A DNA stretch of 6,015 nucleotides from JBCDCU01 sp039180865 (GTDB taxonomy: Bacteria > Pseudomonadota > Alphaproteobacteria > Rhizobiales > JACESI01), in the NCBI GenBank assembly GCA_039180865.1, contig JBCDCZ010000282.1, positions 1-6,015 on the forward strand, read 5' to 3'. Shown in pieces: positions 1-5,952 of this stretch. The translations under genes and the position numbers were made by a program. The notes beneath the pieces are model-generated. The model was given only the letters and a program-made list of their open reading frames with translations, ran no database searches and was not told the DNA's origin. Position 1 is the first letter of the stretch; each line of letters opens with the position of its first letter.

Positions 1-36
1 CCGTCACGCGACGCATTCAGGCGCTCTACAAGGATC

Positions 37-996
37 TTATTCGCCAGCAAGTGTGCTGAGGTCGGCCTCTTCACGCGCCGAAAGGCGCTGCCAGTCGTCG
101 CCCATCTGGTTGCGTAACCATGTCATCTGACGTTTGGCATAGCGCCGACTATCTTGGCTTGCGCTTTCGATCGCGCCTTGCAGGTCCGTTTCACCGCGCA
201 GATATGCGGCAAGTTGCGGAACACCTATTGCCTTCATGGCCGGGCGATCCAGCGGGAGTTCGAGCGCTATGAGTGCCCTCACCTCATCCAATGCACCCTG
301 ATCAACCATCTGCTGGAACCTCTTATTGATCCTCGAATAGAGATCTGAGCGGTCGGGAAGCAAAACGAGCTTTCGACAGCGGAACTCTTCAAGAAGCGCC
401 TCAGTCTGCCCCTCCTTTTTCCATGTTCCAAGCGGCCGCCCTGTTGCCTCATAGACTTCCAAAGCTCTTAAAATCCTTTGGGGATCGCCTTCGTCAAGAG
501 CATTTGCGCCCTCTGGATCTACCGCTCTCAACCGTGAAAAGAGCGCTTCTTTTCCATCTCTTGCTAGCTCGTCACGGACCCGGGCTCTGACCTCGGTGGG
601 AACATCTGGAATCTCTGCAAAGCCTTCCGTCAACGCTTTGAAGTAAAGGCCCGTGCCACCGACGAAAACGATCAGCGCACGATCATCTATCCGATCAAGA
701 CATTGCCGGACGGCGCGTAACCACGCACCTGTTGAGTAAACGTCTGCAACGCTAACATATCCGAAGAGTTCATGATGCACTCGCACTTCCTGGGCGAGCT
801 CTGGGCGCGCCGTGATGACACGCAACTCCCGGTAAACCTGCATGGAATCGGCATTGACAATGACCGCGGGACGGCCACGAGCCATAGCACATTCGGCGAC
901 ATCGAGAGCGAGCGCTGACTTGCCGCTCGCAGTCGGTCCCGCTATCAAAACAAAGCGGCGCTGCCTTCTTCCACCTTCCTTCATCAAGCGATCCAA
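37..996 (-). CDS. miaA: tRNA dimethylallyltransferase (MiaA)
   Basis: This enzyme transfers a dimethylallyl group from dimethylallyl diphosphate to N6 of A37, next to the anticodon of tRNAs that read UNN codons; it acts in the cytoplasm. The 319-residue product (E. coli MiaA has 316) has a P-loop GPTASGKS at residues 20-27, the DSMQVYR segment at 50-56 whose Asp50 matches the family's catalytic Asp, GGTGLYFKAL at 113-122, QRILRALEVYEATGRPL at 173-189, KAIGVPQL at 255-262 and the tRNA-binding RRYAKRQMTWLR at 284-295. The outermost start is TTG at 996, with AAGGGA 5 nt upstream (1002-1007). An ATG at 984 (315 residues) has no good ribosome site, so TTG is preferred but not certain. The gene is divergent from serB with only 2 bp between the starts, so its promoter must lie inside serB. 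Identification is secure. Confidence 0.97.
   Translation of the reverse strand: MDRLMKEGGRRQRRFVLIAGPTASGKSALALDVAECAMARGRPAVIVNADSMQVYRELRVITARPELAQEVRVHHELFGYVSVADVYSTGAWLRAVRQCLDRIDDRALIVFVGGTGLYFKALTEGFAEIPDVPTEVRARVRDELARDGKEALFSRLRAVDPEGANALDEGDPQRILRALEVYEATGRPLGTWKKEGQTEALLEEFRCRKLVLLPDRSDLYSRINKRFQQMVDQGALDEVRALIALELPLDRPAMKAIGVPQLAAYLRGETDLQGAIESASQDSRRYAKRQMTWLRNQMGDDWQRLSAREEADLSTLAGE
920..948 (+). promoter_or_regulatory. Weak candidate sigma70-type promoter for serB
   Basis: TTGCCG at 920-925 and TATCAA at 943-948 are separated by 17 bp, each matching four of six consensus positions. Transcription would start near 955, about 43 nt before the serB ATG. The site lies inside the miaA codons for the P-loop region. 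A serB promoter must lie within miaA because the two genes are 2 bp apart, but this match is modest and could be chance. Confidence 0.25.
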
Positions 997-998
997 TA

Positions 999-1886
999 AT
1001 GTCCCTTGTTCTCACGCTAATTTCTCACCCGGACGATCCAAAGCTTACCGACACTGTGATCGGCGCTATTGCAGATCATTTGGGCCGAGCAATTGATGTA
1101 ACATGGCTTAATCCGGGAATCGCCTGTGATATCGCCCTTATACAAGGGGAGACGGCCAATACTATCGCCCCTCTGGCCCCAATGCTAACGGACACACAGA
1201 TCGATTATGCGGTTCTCCACGCGGATGGGAGGCGCAAAGCGCTCCTCCTAGCGGATATGGATTCAACGATGATCGAGCAGGAGTGTATCGACGAACTCGC
1301 TGCAAGCCTCGGTCTGAAAGATCAAGTTGCAGCGATTACGGAAAAAGCAATGCGCGGCGATATCGCATTCGAACTGGCACTGCGTGAACGGGTGTTCCTG
1401 CTGGCAGGTCTTCCCGTTTCAGCAATCGATATTGTTTTCAATACCCGCATCTCGCTGAGGTCCGGCGGCCGCACTCTTGTGCGCACCATGAAAGCCCATG
1501 GCGCCTACACTGCGCTCGTTTCCGGTGGCTTTACGCATTTCACAAACAAGATTGCGGATCTGCTCGACTTTGACGAACACAGGGCTAACCGCCTCATGGT
1601 CAGCGGTTCAACATTGAGCGGACAGGTAGCTGAGCCGATCCTTGGGGCATCCGCGAAACTGGAGGCGCTTGAAGACCTCACGAAGCGGCTGGACCTCAGG
1701 CAATCAGAAACGATGGCAATCGGGGATGGAGCCAACGATCTTGCAATGATTGAAAAGGCAGGCATGGGTGTCGCGGTGCGCGCAAAGCCCAAGGTTGCTG
1801 AGCGAGCCGATCATGCCATTCAATTTGGAGATCTCACGGCCCTGCTTTATCTGCAGGGGTACCGGAAGAGCGCATTCTCAGACTAG
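999..1886 (+). CDS. serB: Phosphoserine phosphatase (SerB)
   Basis: SerB hydrolyses O-phospho-L-serine to serine, the last step of the phosphorylated serine pathway, in the cytoplasm. The 295-residue protein is a HAD-superfamily hydrolase. Motif I DMDST at 86-90 gives nucleophile Asp86 and acid/base Asp88; Glu95 and Arg131 match the substrate-binding Glu and Arg of the family; motif II is Ser175-Gly-Gly; the motif III lysine is probably Lys220; motif IV GDGANDL at 242-248 gives the Mg-binding Asp243 and Asp247. The first 75 or so residues form the N-terminal domain seen in alphaproteobacterial SerB and show no clear ACT signature. All catalytic positions are present. The start is ATG, but the preceding 25 nt hold no Shine-Dalgarno-like purine run, so initiation may be leaderless or weak. 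The gene converges on the Do protease gene, 28 bp away. Confidence 0.97.
   Translation: MSLVLTLISHPDDPKLTDTVIGAIADHLGRAIDVTWLNPGIACDIALIQGETANTIAPLAPMLTDTQIDYAVLHADGRRKALLLADMDSTMIEQECIDELAASLGLKDQVAAITEKAMRGDIAFELALRERVFLLAGLPVSAIDIVFNTRISLRSGGRTLVRTMKAHGAYTALVSGGFTHFTNKIADLLDFDEHRANRLMVSGSTLSGQVAEPILGASAKLEALEDLTKRLDLRQSETMAIGDGANDLAMIEKAGMGVAVRAKPKVAERADHAIQFGDLTALLYLQGYRKSAFSD
1002..1007 (-). promoter_or_regulatory. Ribosome binding site deciding the miaA TTG start
   Basis: On the minus strand AAGGGA lies 5 nt before TTG (996-994). The next in-frame ATG, at 984-982, would be 17 nt from this site and has nothing better nearer. The site lies within codons 2-3 of the divergent serB gene. 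The call is inferred from spacing and match only. Confidence 0.5.
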
Positions 1887-1892
1887 CGCTCT
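1867..1892. terminator. Hairpin at the convergent serB/Do protease gene ends
   Basis: AGAGCGC (1867-1873) and GCGCTCT (1886-1892) form a perfect 7-bp GC-rich stem with a 12-nt loop, extendable by two more pairs past one mismatch. It spans the serB stop codon and lies just beyond the stop of the opposing protease gene, so it could end transcription from either side. No real U-run follows on either strand, which makes intrinsic termination doubtful; it may instead protect a 3' end. Confidence 0.35.
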
Positions 1893-1914
1893 CCCCTGAT
1901 CCGGTGCCTCTGTC

Positions 1915-3453
1915 TTATTCCTCAATTTTGAGGGCGACAAAACGCAACTCACCGTCCGCACCGGAAAGAAGAAGCAGTGCTGATTTACGGTCTTCACTGG
2001 ACAGAGCTTCCACGCGGGCCTTCACGTCACCAGGCTCCGCGACCGCTTCCTGACTGACTTCAAGGATGACTTCGCCCGCGCGAACACCCTTTTCCTCGGC
2101 GCTCGACCCCTCCTCAACTGCCGTGATTACGACGCCTTTGGTCTGCTCGGGAATCTTGAAATTCTCGCGCAACTCATCGCTCAGCACTTCAATAGTGAGG
2201 CCAAGAAGCGAAAGGGTCGTTTCTTTTTCCTCTTCTTCAGCCTGGGGTAGAACCTCGTTTGCCGCGACCTTCTCGCCTTCTTCAAGGCGGCCAAGATTGA
2301 CCCGCACTGTTTCTTCGTTGCCCTTCCTCAGCACAAGCACGTCGACCTCTTTGCCGACCGGCGTGTCTGCCACCATCCTCGGCAGGTCGCGCATTTGTTC
2401 AACACGCCGACCGTCGAACTCAAGAACAACGTCGCCGGAGAGGATCCCGGCTTTTGCGGCCGGGCCGCCTTCCGTCACGCCCGCAACCAAGGCCCCGCGG
2501 GGTTCATCAATGCCAAGTCCCTCGGCGATATCATCCGTCACCTGCTGGATTCGCACGCCGAGCCAGCCGCGTCGGGTTTCGCCAAAGGCACGCAATTGCG
2601 AGATAACCGCAACAGCCGTATCACTCGGCACGGAGAAACCGATACCGACGGAGCCCCCGCCGGATGGTGAAAAGATTGCGGTGTTGATACCAATCACCTG
2701 GCCGTCACGATTGAACAATGGTCCACCCGAGTTTCCTCGGTTGATTGCCGCATCGGTCTGAATGAAATTGTCGTAGGGACCTGCATTGATATCGCGATTA
2801 ATCGCAGACACGATACCGGCGGTCACGGTTCCACCGAGGCCAAACGGGTTTCCGATCGCCATCACCCAATCGCCAACACGCATGTCAATTGATCTGCCGA
2901 ACTCTACGGACGGTAGAGGGCTGTCCGGTTCGACTTTCAGGACAGCGAGATCCGTCTTCTCATCACGCCCGATAACTGTTGCAACGAGTTTTGTTCCATC
3001 GGCGAAATTGGCAGTAATTTCGTCGGCATCAGCGATCACATGATTATTCGTAATGATGATACCATCTGGGTCGATGACAAAGCCGGAGCCGAGCGACTGA
3101 ACCCGCCGTGGCTGATTCCGGCCACGCCCCTCGCGATTATAGAATTCTTCGAAGAACTCCTGAAACGGTGAGCCCTCCGGGAGTTCGGGGCGAACAGGAC
3201 CGCGATCATTGTTGTTGCCGCTGATGTTTTGCGCCGTCGAAATATTGACGACTGCCTTCAGAAGATCCTCGGCAAGATCAGCAACAGAATCCGGTTCATT
3301 ATGGGCTCTCGTTTCTGTTTGCGGGGCGATAACCAGCGAGCCAGCAAGAAGCGCGAGCATACCCGCAAAGAAAAGACGCTTTGCGATCGGCTTGAAGAAT
3401 TCAAATGGGCGAGCGGAAGGCAAGTTTACAGCTGTCAAAGGGGAGGCTCCCAA
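1915..3453 (-). CDS. Do/DegP-type periplasmic serine protease
   Basis: This is a trypsin-like HtrA-family protease that degrades or holds misfolded envelope proteins in the periplasm. In the 512-residue reading, a hydrophobic segment at about 27-44 after Lys/Arg residues, ending TRA-H at 48-51, looks like a Sec signal peptide cleaved after Ala50. The protease domain has His138 (TNNHV), Asp168 (TDLAV) and Ser242 (GNSGGP), an intact triad. PDZ1 covers about 290-388 and PDZ2 about 411-508, joined by an acidic linker (EEEE at 406-409). Two PDZ domains match DegP/DegQ rather than DegS; E. coli DegP has 474 residues. The outermost start is TTG at 3453 without a clear ribosome site. TTG at 3438 (507 residues) has GGGAG 8 nt upstream and may be the true start; the first ATG (3360) would lose the positive n-region. 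The gene follows DUF2065 after 152 bp. Which HtrA paralogue this is cannot be told, so no symbol is given. Confidence 0.95.
   Translation of the reverse strand: MGASPLTAVNLPSARPFEFFKPIAKRLFFAGMLALLAGSLVIAPQTETRAHNEPDSVADLAEDLLKAVVNISTAQNISGNNNDRGPVRPELPEGSPFQEFFEEFYNREGRGRNQPRRVQSLGSGFVIDPDGIIITNNHVIADADEITANFADGTKLVATVIGRDEKTDLAVLKVEPDSPLPSVEFGRSIDMRVGDWVMAIGNPFGLGGTVTAGIVSAINRDINAGPYDNFIQTDAAINRGNSGGPLFNRDGQVIGINTAIFSPSGGGSVGIGFSVPSDTAVAVISQLRAFGETRRGWLGVRIQQVTDDIAEGLGIDEPRGALVAGVTEGGPAAKAGILSGDVVLEFDGRRVEQMRDLPRMVADTPVGKEVDVLVLRKGNEETVRVNLGRLEEGEKVAANEVLPQAEEEEKETTLSLLGLTIEVLSDELRENFKIPEQTKGVVITAVEEGSSAEEKGVRAGEVILEVSQEAVAEPGDVKARVEALSSEDRKSALLLLSGADGELRFVALKIEE
3447..3451 (-). promoter_or_regulatory. 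Ribosome binding site favouring the internal TTG start of the Do protease
   Basis: GGGAG on the minus strand sits 8 nt before TTG at 3438-3436. It is part of GGGAG-C-CTCCC (3441-3451), whose GGGA/TCCC arms could pair across a 3-nt loop and hide the site. The outer TTG at 3453 has no comparable site; the nearest AAGGG is about 18 nt away. Confidence 0.4.
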
Positions 3454-3500
3454 TATCTTGTTCTGTTTTTTGCCCTTAGCACAGATCGCATTTTGGGCGG

Positions 3501-3540
3501 GATAAACTTTTCTCGCGCATCTTCAGCAGGTCGGTTTATC
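3501..3540. repeat. Spaced 7-bp inverted repeat upstream of the Do protease gene
   Basis: GATAAAC at 3501-3507 and GTTTATC at 3534-3540 are perfect inverted copies with centres 33 bp apart, roughly three helical turns. They lie 48-87 bp upstream of the outer TTG start of the protease gene. Paired sites for a regulator on one DNA face are possible; 7-bp arms this far apart could also be chance. Confidence 0.25.
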
Positions 3541-3556
3541 AACCTCGTTCGAAGAA

Positions 3557-3571
3557 TGCTGCCGTGCAGCA
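3557..3571 (-). terminator. Short GC-rich hairpin followed by TTCTTC, possible weak terminator or attenuator
   Basis: On the minus strand TGCTGC-ACG-GCAGCA is a perfect 6-bp stem with a 3-nt loop, followed directly by TTCTTC (3556-3551). It lies 35 bp after the DUF2065 stop and about 100 bp before the Do protease start. The interrupted T-run suggests partial termination of the hflKC transcript with some readthrough into the protease gene. Confidence 0.4.
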
Positions 3572-3585
3572 AGATTTAACGCATC

Positions 3586-3601
3586 ATTGAGGGTGCTCAA
3601 T
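3586..3601 (-). repeat. Hairpin just after the DUF2065 stop codon
   Basis: ATTGAG and CTCAAT are perfect 6-bp arms around a 4-nt loop, beginning 4 nt after the DUF2065 stop. No T-run follows. It could be an mRNA 3'-end stabiliser, an upstream part of the terminator-like hairpin at 3557-3571, or chance. Confidence 0.3.
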
Positions 3602-3605
3602 CAGA

Positions 3606-3797
3606 CTATCCGCGCACGAGCCAGATAAGAAATACGCCGATGCCTGTCATAATCAAGGCGAACAAACGCAACCATTCGATTTCCATCTCAAGCAGCGAGC
3701 GCACGGCCTGCTTCATTGTGACCGGAAAAATAGCGTAAAGCAGCCCTTCGATCACAAGGAGCAGACCGAGAGCGACAACAATATCGCTCCCGGTCAT
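3606..3797 (-). CDS. DUF2065 family small inner-membrane protein (YjeT-like)
   Basis: This 63-residue protein has two hydrophobic helices, at about 5-25 and 42-61, joined by a short charged stretch (KQAVRSLLEMEIEWLR, 29-44). The EGLLYAIFP segment (17-25), with Glu-Gly followed by Pro at the end of the first helix, and the overall size fit DUF2065, the family of E. coli YjeT. The function is unknown. Its ATG is 6 bp after the hflC stop, with no strong ribosome site, which suggests translational coupling to hflC. E. coli yjeT also directly follows hflC, so the link with the HflKC complex is conserved across classes; a role at that complex is an inference. The family call is from recall of sequence and position, not a search. 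Confidence 0.88.
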   Translation of the reverse strand: MTGSDIVVALGLLLVIEGLLYAIFPVTMKQAVRSLLEMEIEWLRLFALIMTGIGVFLIWLVRG

Positions 3798-3803
3798 GTC
3801 GTT

Positions 3804-4694
3804 TTAGTTGCCGGCTGCCCGGGTAACGGGACCATCAGTACCGAAAAACCGGAAGAACTCCGAATCCGGCGACAACACAAGTGTTGTTCCGGTATCGTTG
3901 AGAGCTTGCTCATAGGCGCTCATAGACCGGTAGAACTCGAAAAACTCCGGATCCCGCCCAAAAGCACTGGCGAAAATGTTGTTTCGTTCCGCGTCACCTT
4001 CACCGCGCAGGATCTCCGAATCGCGCTGAGCTTCAGCCACGATCTCGATCGCTTCACGATCAGCAACAGCTCGGATACGCTGTTCAGCCTCACGACCTTT
4101 CGCGCGAAGGAATTCAGCTTCGGCAAGACGTTCCGCTGTCATGCGCTGATAGGTTTGCTGCGAAACCTCGGCGGTGAGGTCTGTCCGGCGCACACGCACA
4201 TCTTGGACGCCGACACCGAGAGAGGCGACCTGCGGACGCAAGATGTCGCGAACCTCGCGCATCATCTCGTTGCGTTCCTCAGAAAGCGCAGCTTCAAAAC
4301 CGCGGCGACCGTAAACAGACCGCAATGCGTCATCGAGACGGGTTCTCAGCAAGGATTCAACCCTCAGCATGTTACCGCCTGTGCGCTGCCGAAAGAGCGC
4401 CAGATTCTCGATACGGTAAGTAACAAAGGCATCTACCACGTAGAACTTACCGCCACTCACCTGCAGAGTGATATCGTCAAGATCCAGACGAAGAAGTCGG
4501 TCCTCAATGATTTGCACGGTTTCAACGAATGTCGTCGGGATCTTGAAATACAAACCCGGCTCTTTGATGACCCGTTTGATTTCACCAAACCGCAGAACCA
4601 GCGCCTGGCTGCGTTCATTAACCACGAAGACTGCTGAGTAGATGATAAAGCCGACAACAAAAATGACGGCTGCAATGATGGGAAGACGTGTCAT
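3804..4694 (-). CDS. hflC: HflC, SPFH-domain subunit of the HflKC FtsH-regulating complex
   Basis: HflC pairs with HflK in a large ring or cage at the inner membrane that encloses FtsH and limits its access to membrane substrates. The 296-residue protein has one N-terminal transmembrane helix (about 5-25) and then an SPFH/band 7 domain (about 25-185) with ALVLRFGEIKRVIKEPGLYFK at its start (31-51) and a VYGRRGFEAALSEER segment (127-141). A charged, Ala/Glu-rich coiled-coil helix follows (about 183-237), and the conserved C-terminal YEQAL (261-265) and LVLSPDSEFFRFF (272-284) close it. Topology should be N-in with the bulk in the periplasm. The ATG is 3 bp after the hflK stop, with GGGGGA at 4703-4708 inside the hflK end as ribosome site. 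It matches the usual family length and shows no defect. Confidence 0.97.
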   Translation of the reverse strand: MTRLPIIAAVIFVVGFIIYSAVFVVNERSQALVLRFGEIKRVIKEPGLYFKIPTTFVETVQIIEDRLLRLDLDDITLQVSGGKFYVVDAFVTYRIENLALFRQRTGGNMLRVESLLRTRLDDALRSVYGRRGFEAALSEERNEMMREVRDILRPQVASLGVGVQDVRVRRTDLTAEVSQQTYQRMTAERLAEAEFLRAKGREAEQRIRAVADREAIEIVAEAQRDSEILRGEGDAERNNIFASAFGRDPEFFEFYRSMSAYEQALNDTGTTLVLSPDSEFFRFFGTDGPVTRAAGN

Positions 4695-4697
4695 TTT

Positions 4698-5825
4698 TTA
4701 ATTCCCCCGAGCCGCTTGAGTGCGTTTCTGGATTTCAGGAAGTGGCAAATAAGGGACGACCCCCTGGCCGCTGCCACCTTCGGTTCCAACAATTACTTTT
4801 TCGGATCCACCAAGAACCCGTTCCATCGTTTCCAGGAAGAGACGTTTGCGGGTCACCTCGGGTGCCTTGGCGTATTCTTCATAAATTGAAACGAAGCGTT
4901 GCGCCTCACCTTCAGCCTCTTTGACGACGCGTGACTTATAGGCGGCAGCAGCTTCTCTCAATTGGGCAGCTTCACCGCGAGCTGAACCGAGCTTTTGGTT
5001 CTTATAGCGATTGGCTTCTTCGACAAATCGATCTTCGTCCTGCTCGGCACGCTGCACTTCGTCAAAGGCGTCTGCCACGTCACGCGGGGGCGCAACGTCT
5101 TCAATTGTGACCCTGTTGATCTGAATTCCCGCACCGTAGCTTTCGAGCGTCTGCTCGCTAATCAGCCTGACCTGTTCCGAAATGCCAGCTTTGTCATCCC
5201 TGAAGATGTCCTGCGCCGGACGACGTCCAACAACTTCGCGCATCGCGCTCTCGGTCACCTGAGTGACCATGCCTTCGACATCGCGGACATTGAAAAGATA
5301 AGCTGCCGGATCCGAAATCTGCCAAAGAGCCGCAAAGGACACTTCAACAATATTCTGATCACCGGAGAGCATAAGCCCCGGCCCCGCCGTCGCACGGGTA
5401 TTGGTCCCACCGATTGAGATGCGGTTTTCCGTAACTTTCACCCTCTCGACCGTTTCAACGGGCCAAAAGTGAAAGTGAAGGCCCGGTTCAGACAACTCGG
5501 CTTTCGGCTTACCGAAAACAAGCTCAACACCAAGTTCATCGGCTTCGATTTGGTAAAGGCTTTGGTAGAACCAAAGACCGACTGCAAGAACGGCGATCGC
5601 CGCCACAATAGCCGTGTTGGAAAAACCGCCGCCTGCGCCACCGCCCGGCAGCACTTTTTTGATGCTGTCCTGACCGCGTCGCAGCATTTCTTCGAGATCG
5701 GGTGGCTGGTTTCCTCCACCGCCGCCGCCACCGCCTGACGGGCCGCCGCCCCATGGGCCACCGCCGCCGCCATTCGGATTACCCCAGGGGCCCTTGCCGC
5801 CGCCTGTGTTATTGCTCCAAGGCAT
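4698..5825 (-). CDS. hflK: HflK, SPFH-domain subunit of the HflKC FtsH-regulating complex
   Basis: HflK is the partner of HflC in the inner-membrane SPFH complex that modulates FtsH proteolysis. The 375-residue protein has a cytoplasmic Gly/Pro/Trp-rich tail (1-38), a short charged stretch with PPDLEEMLRRGQD (41-53) typical of HflK, one transmembrane helix (about 70-90), a periplasmic SPFH/band 7 domain (about 91-265) with GVELVFGKPKAELSEPGLHF (99-118), and a long Ala/Glu-rich helix (about 255-325). YLPLPEI (359-365) lies near the C-terminus. The ATG at 5825 has GAGGA (5832-5836) 6 nt upstream, a good ribosome site. It is the first gene of the hflK-hflC-DUF2065 run and has its own promoter-like sequence 100 bp upstream. 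FtsH is not in the window. Confidence 0.97.
   Translation of the reverse strand: MPWSNNTGGGKGPWGNPNGGGGGPWGGGPSGGGGGGGGNQPPDLEEMLRRGQDSIKKVLPGGGAGGGFSNTAIVAAIAVLAVGLWFYQSLYQIEADELGVELVFGKPKAELSEPGLHFHFWPVETVERVKVTENRISIGGTNTRATAGPGLMLSGDQNIVEVSFAALWQISDPAAYLFNVRDVEGMVTQVTESAMREVVGRRPAQDIFRDDKAGISEQVRLISEQTLESYGAGIQINRVTIEDVAPPRDVADAFDEVQRAEQDEDRFVEEANRYKNQKLGSARGEAAQLREAAAAYKSRVVKEAEGEAQRFVSIYEEYAKAPEVTRKRLFLETMERVLGGSEKVIVGTEGGSGQGVVPYLPLPEIQKRTQAARGN
5712..5804 (-). repeat. Low-complexity Gly-rich coding repeat at the HflK N-terminus
   Basis: This stretch encodes HflK residues 8-38, which are mostly Gly with Pro-Trp pairs. Pro-Trp occurs at residues 2-3, 13-14 and 24-25, an exact 11-residue period, so the tail reads as three imperfect 11-residue units. 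Gly-rich tails are usual at HflK N-termini; the regular spacing here points to short in-frame duplication. Confidence 0.7.
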
Positions 5826-5877
5826 CTGTTTTCCTCGAGTTCGTGTCTATCTGTTTGGGATGAGGAACGGGGTTGCT

Positions 5878-5898
5878 GGCGTTTTTATACGAAACGCC
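5878..5898. repeat. Inverted repeat / hairpin in the hflK leader
   Basis: GGCGTTT (5878-5884) and AAACGCC (5892-5898) are perfect 7-bp arms with a 7-nt loop. If transcription starts near 5917, the hairpin forms about 20 nt into the hflK leader and ends 42 nt before the ribosome site. No T-run follows on the minus strand, so it is not a simple terminator; an mRNA-stabilising stem or an operator is possible. Confidence 0.4.
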
Positions 5899-5923
5899 CC
5901 TTCTCCCCCTCGCACTAGGCCCC

Positions 5924-5952
5924 GTTATAGGTGGACTTACACCTGCTTTCAA
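5924..5952 (-). promoter_or_regulatory. Candidate sigma70-type promoter of the hflK-hflC-DUF2065 operon
   Basis: On the minus strand TTGAAA (5952-5947) and TATAAC (5929-5924) are separated by exactly 17 bp, each matching five of six consensus positions. Transcription would start near 5917, giving a leader of about 92 nt before the hflK ATG. The -10 reads CCTATAA in context, which also partly resembles heat-shock sigma sites, so RpoH use is not excluded. The -35 box overlaps one copy of a 10-bp direct repeat. Confidence 0.6.

Noticed and set aside
1920..1933. CCTCAA-TT-TTGAGG palindrome at the end of the Do protease gene, as a terminator
   Set aside because: The stem is short with a 2-nt loop, no T-run follows on either strand, and it lies within the last codons and stop region of the gene.
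2066..2761. Long open frame (231 codons) on the plus strand, antisense to the Do protease
   Set aside because: Its Ser/Pro/Arg/Thr-rich low-complexity product is typical of a reverse-strand shadow, and the opposite strand encodes the intact protease domains.
3229..3579. Plus-strand open frame reaching into the DUF2065-Do spacer
   Set aside because: Most of it is antisense to the Do protease signal peptide and N-terminus; no ribosome site or recognisable motif was seen.
3906..4637. Long open frame (243 codons) on the plus strand, antisense to hflC
   Set aside because: It lies wholly within a clear hflC gene, shows no recognisable domain, and such antisense frames are common opposite codon-biased genes.
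5712..5804. Gly-codon repeat in hflK considered as a microsatellite or sequencing artefact
   Set aside because: The frame stays intact, the Pro-Trp units keep an 11-residue period, and Gly-rich tails are normal in HflK.
5864..5883. GGAAC followed by CGTT, resembling a general-stress (EcfG-type) sigma site on the plus strand
   Set aside because: The spacing is 11 bp instead of the usual 16-17 and it points away from hflK.
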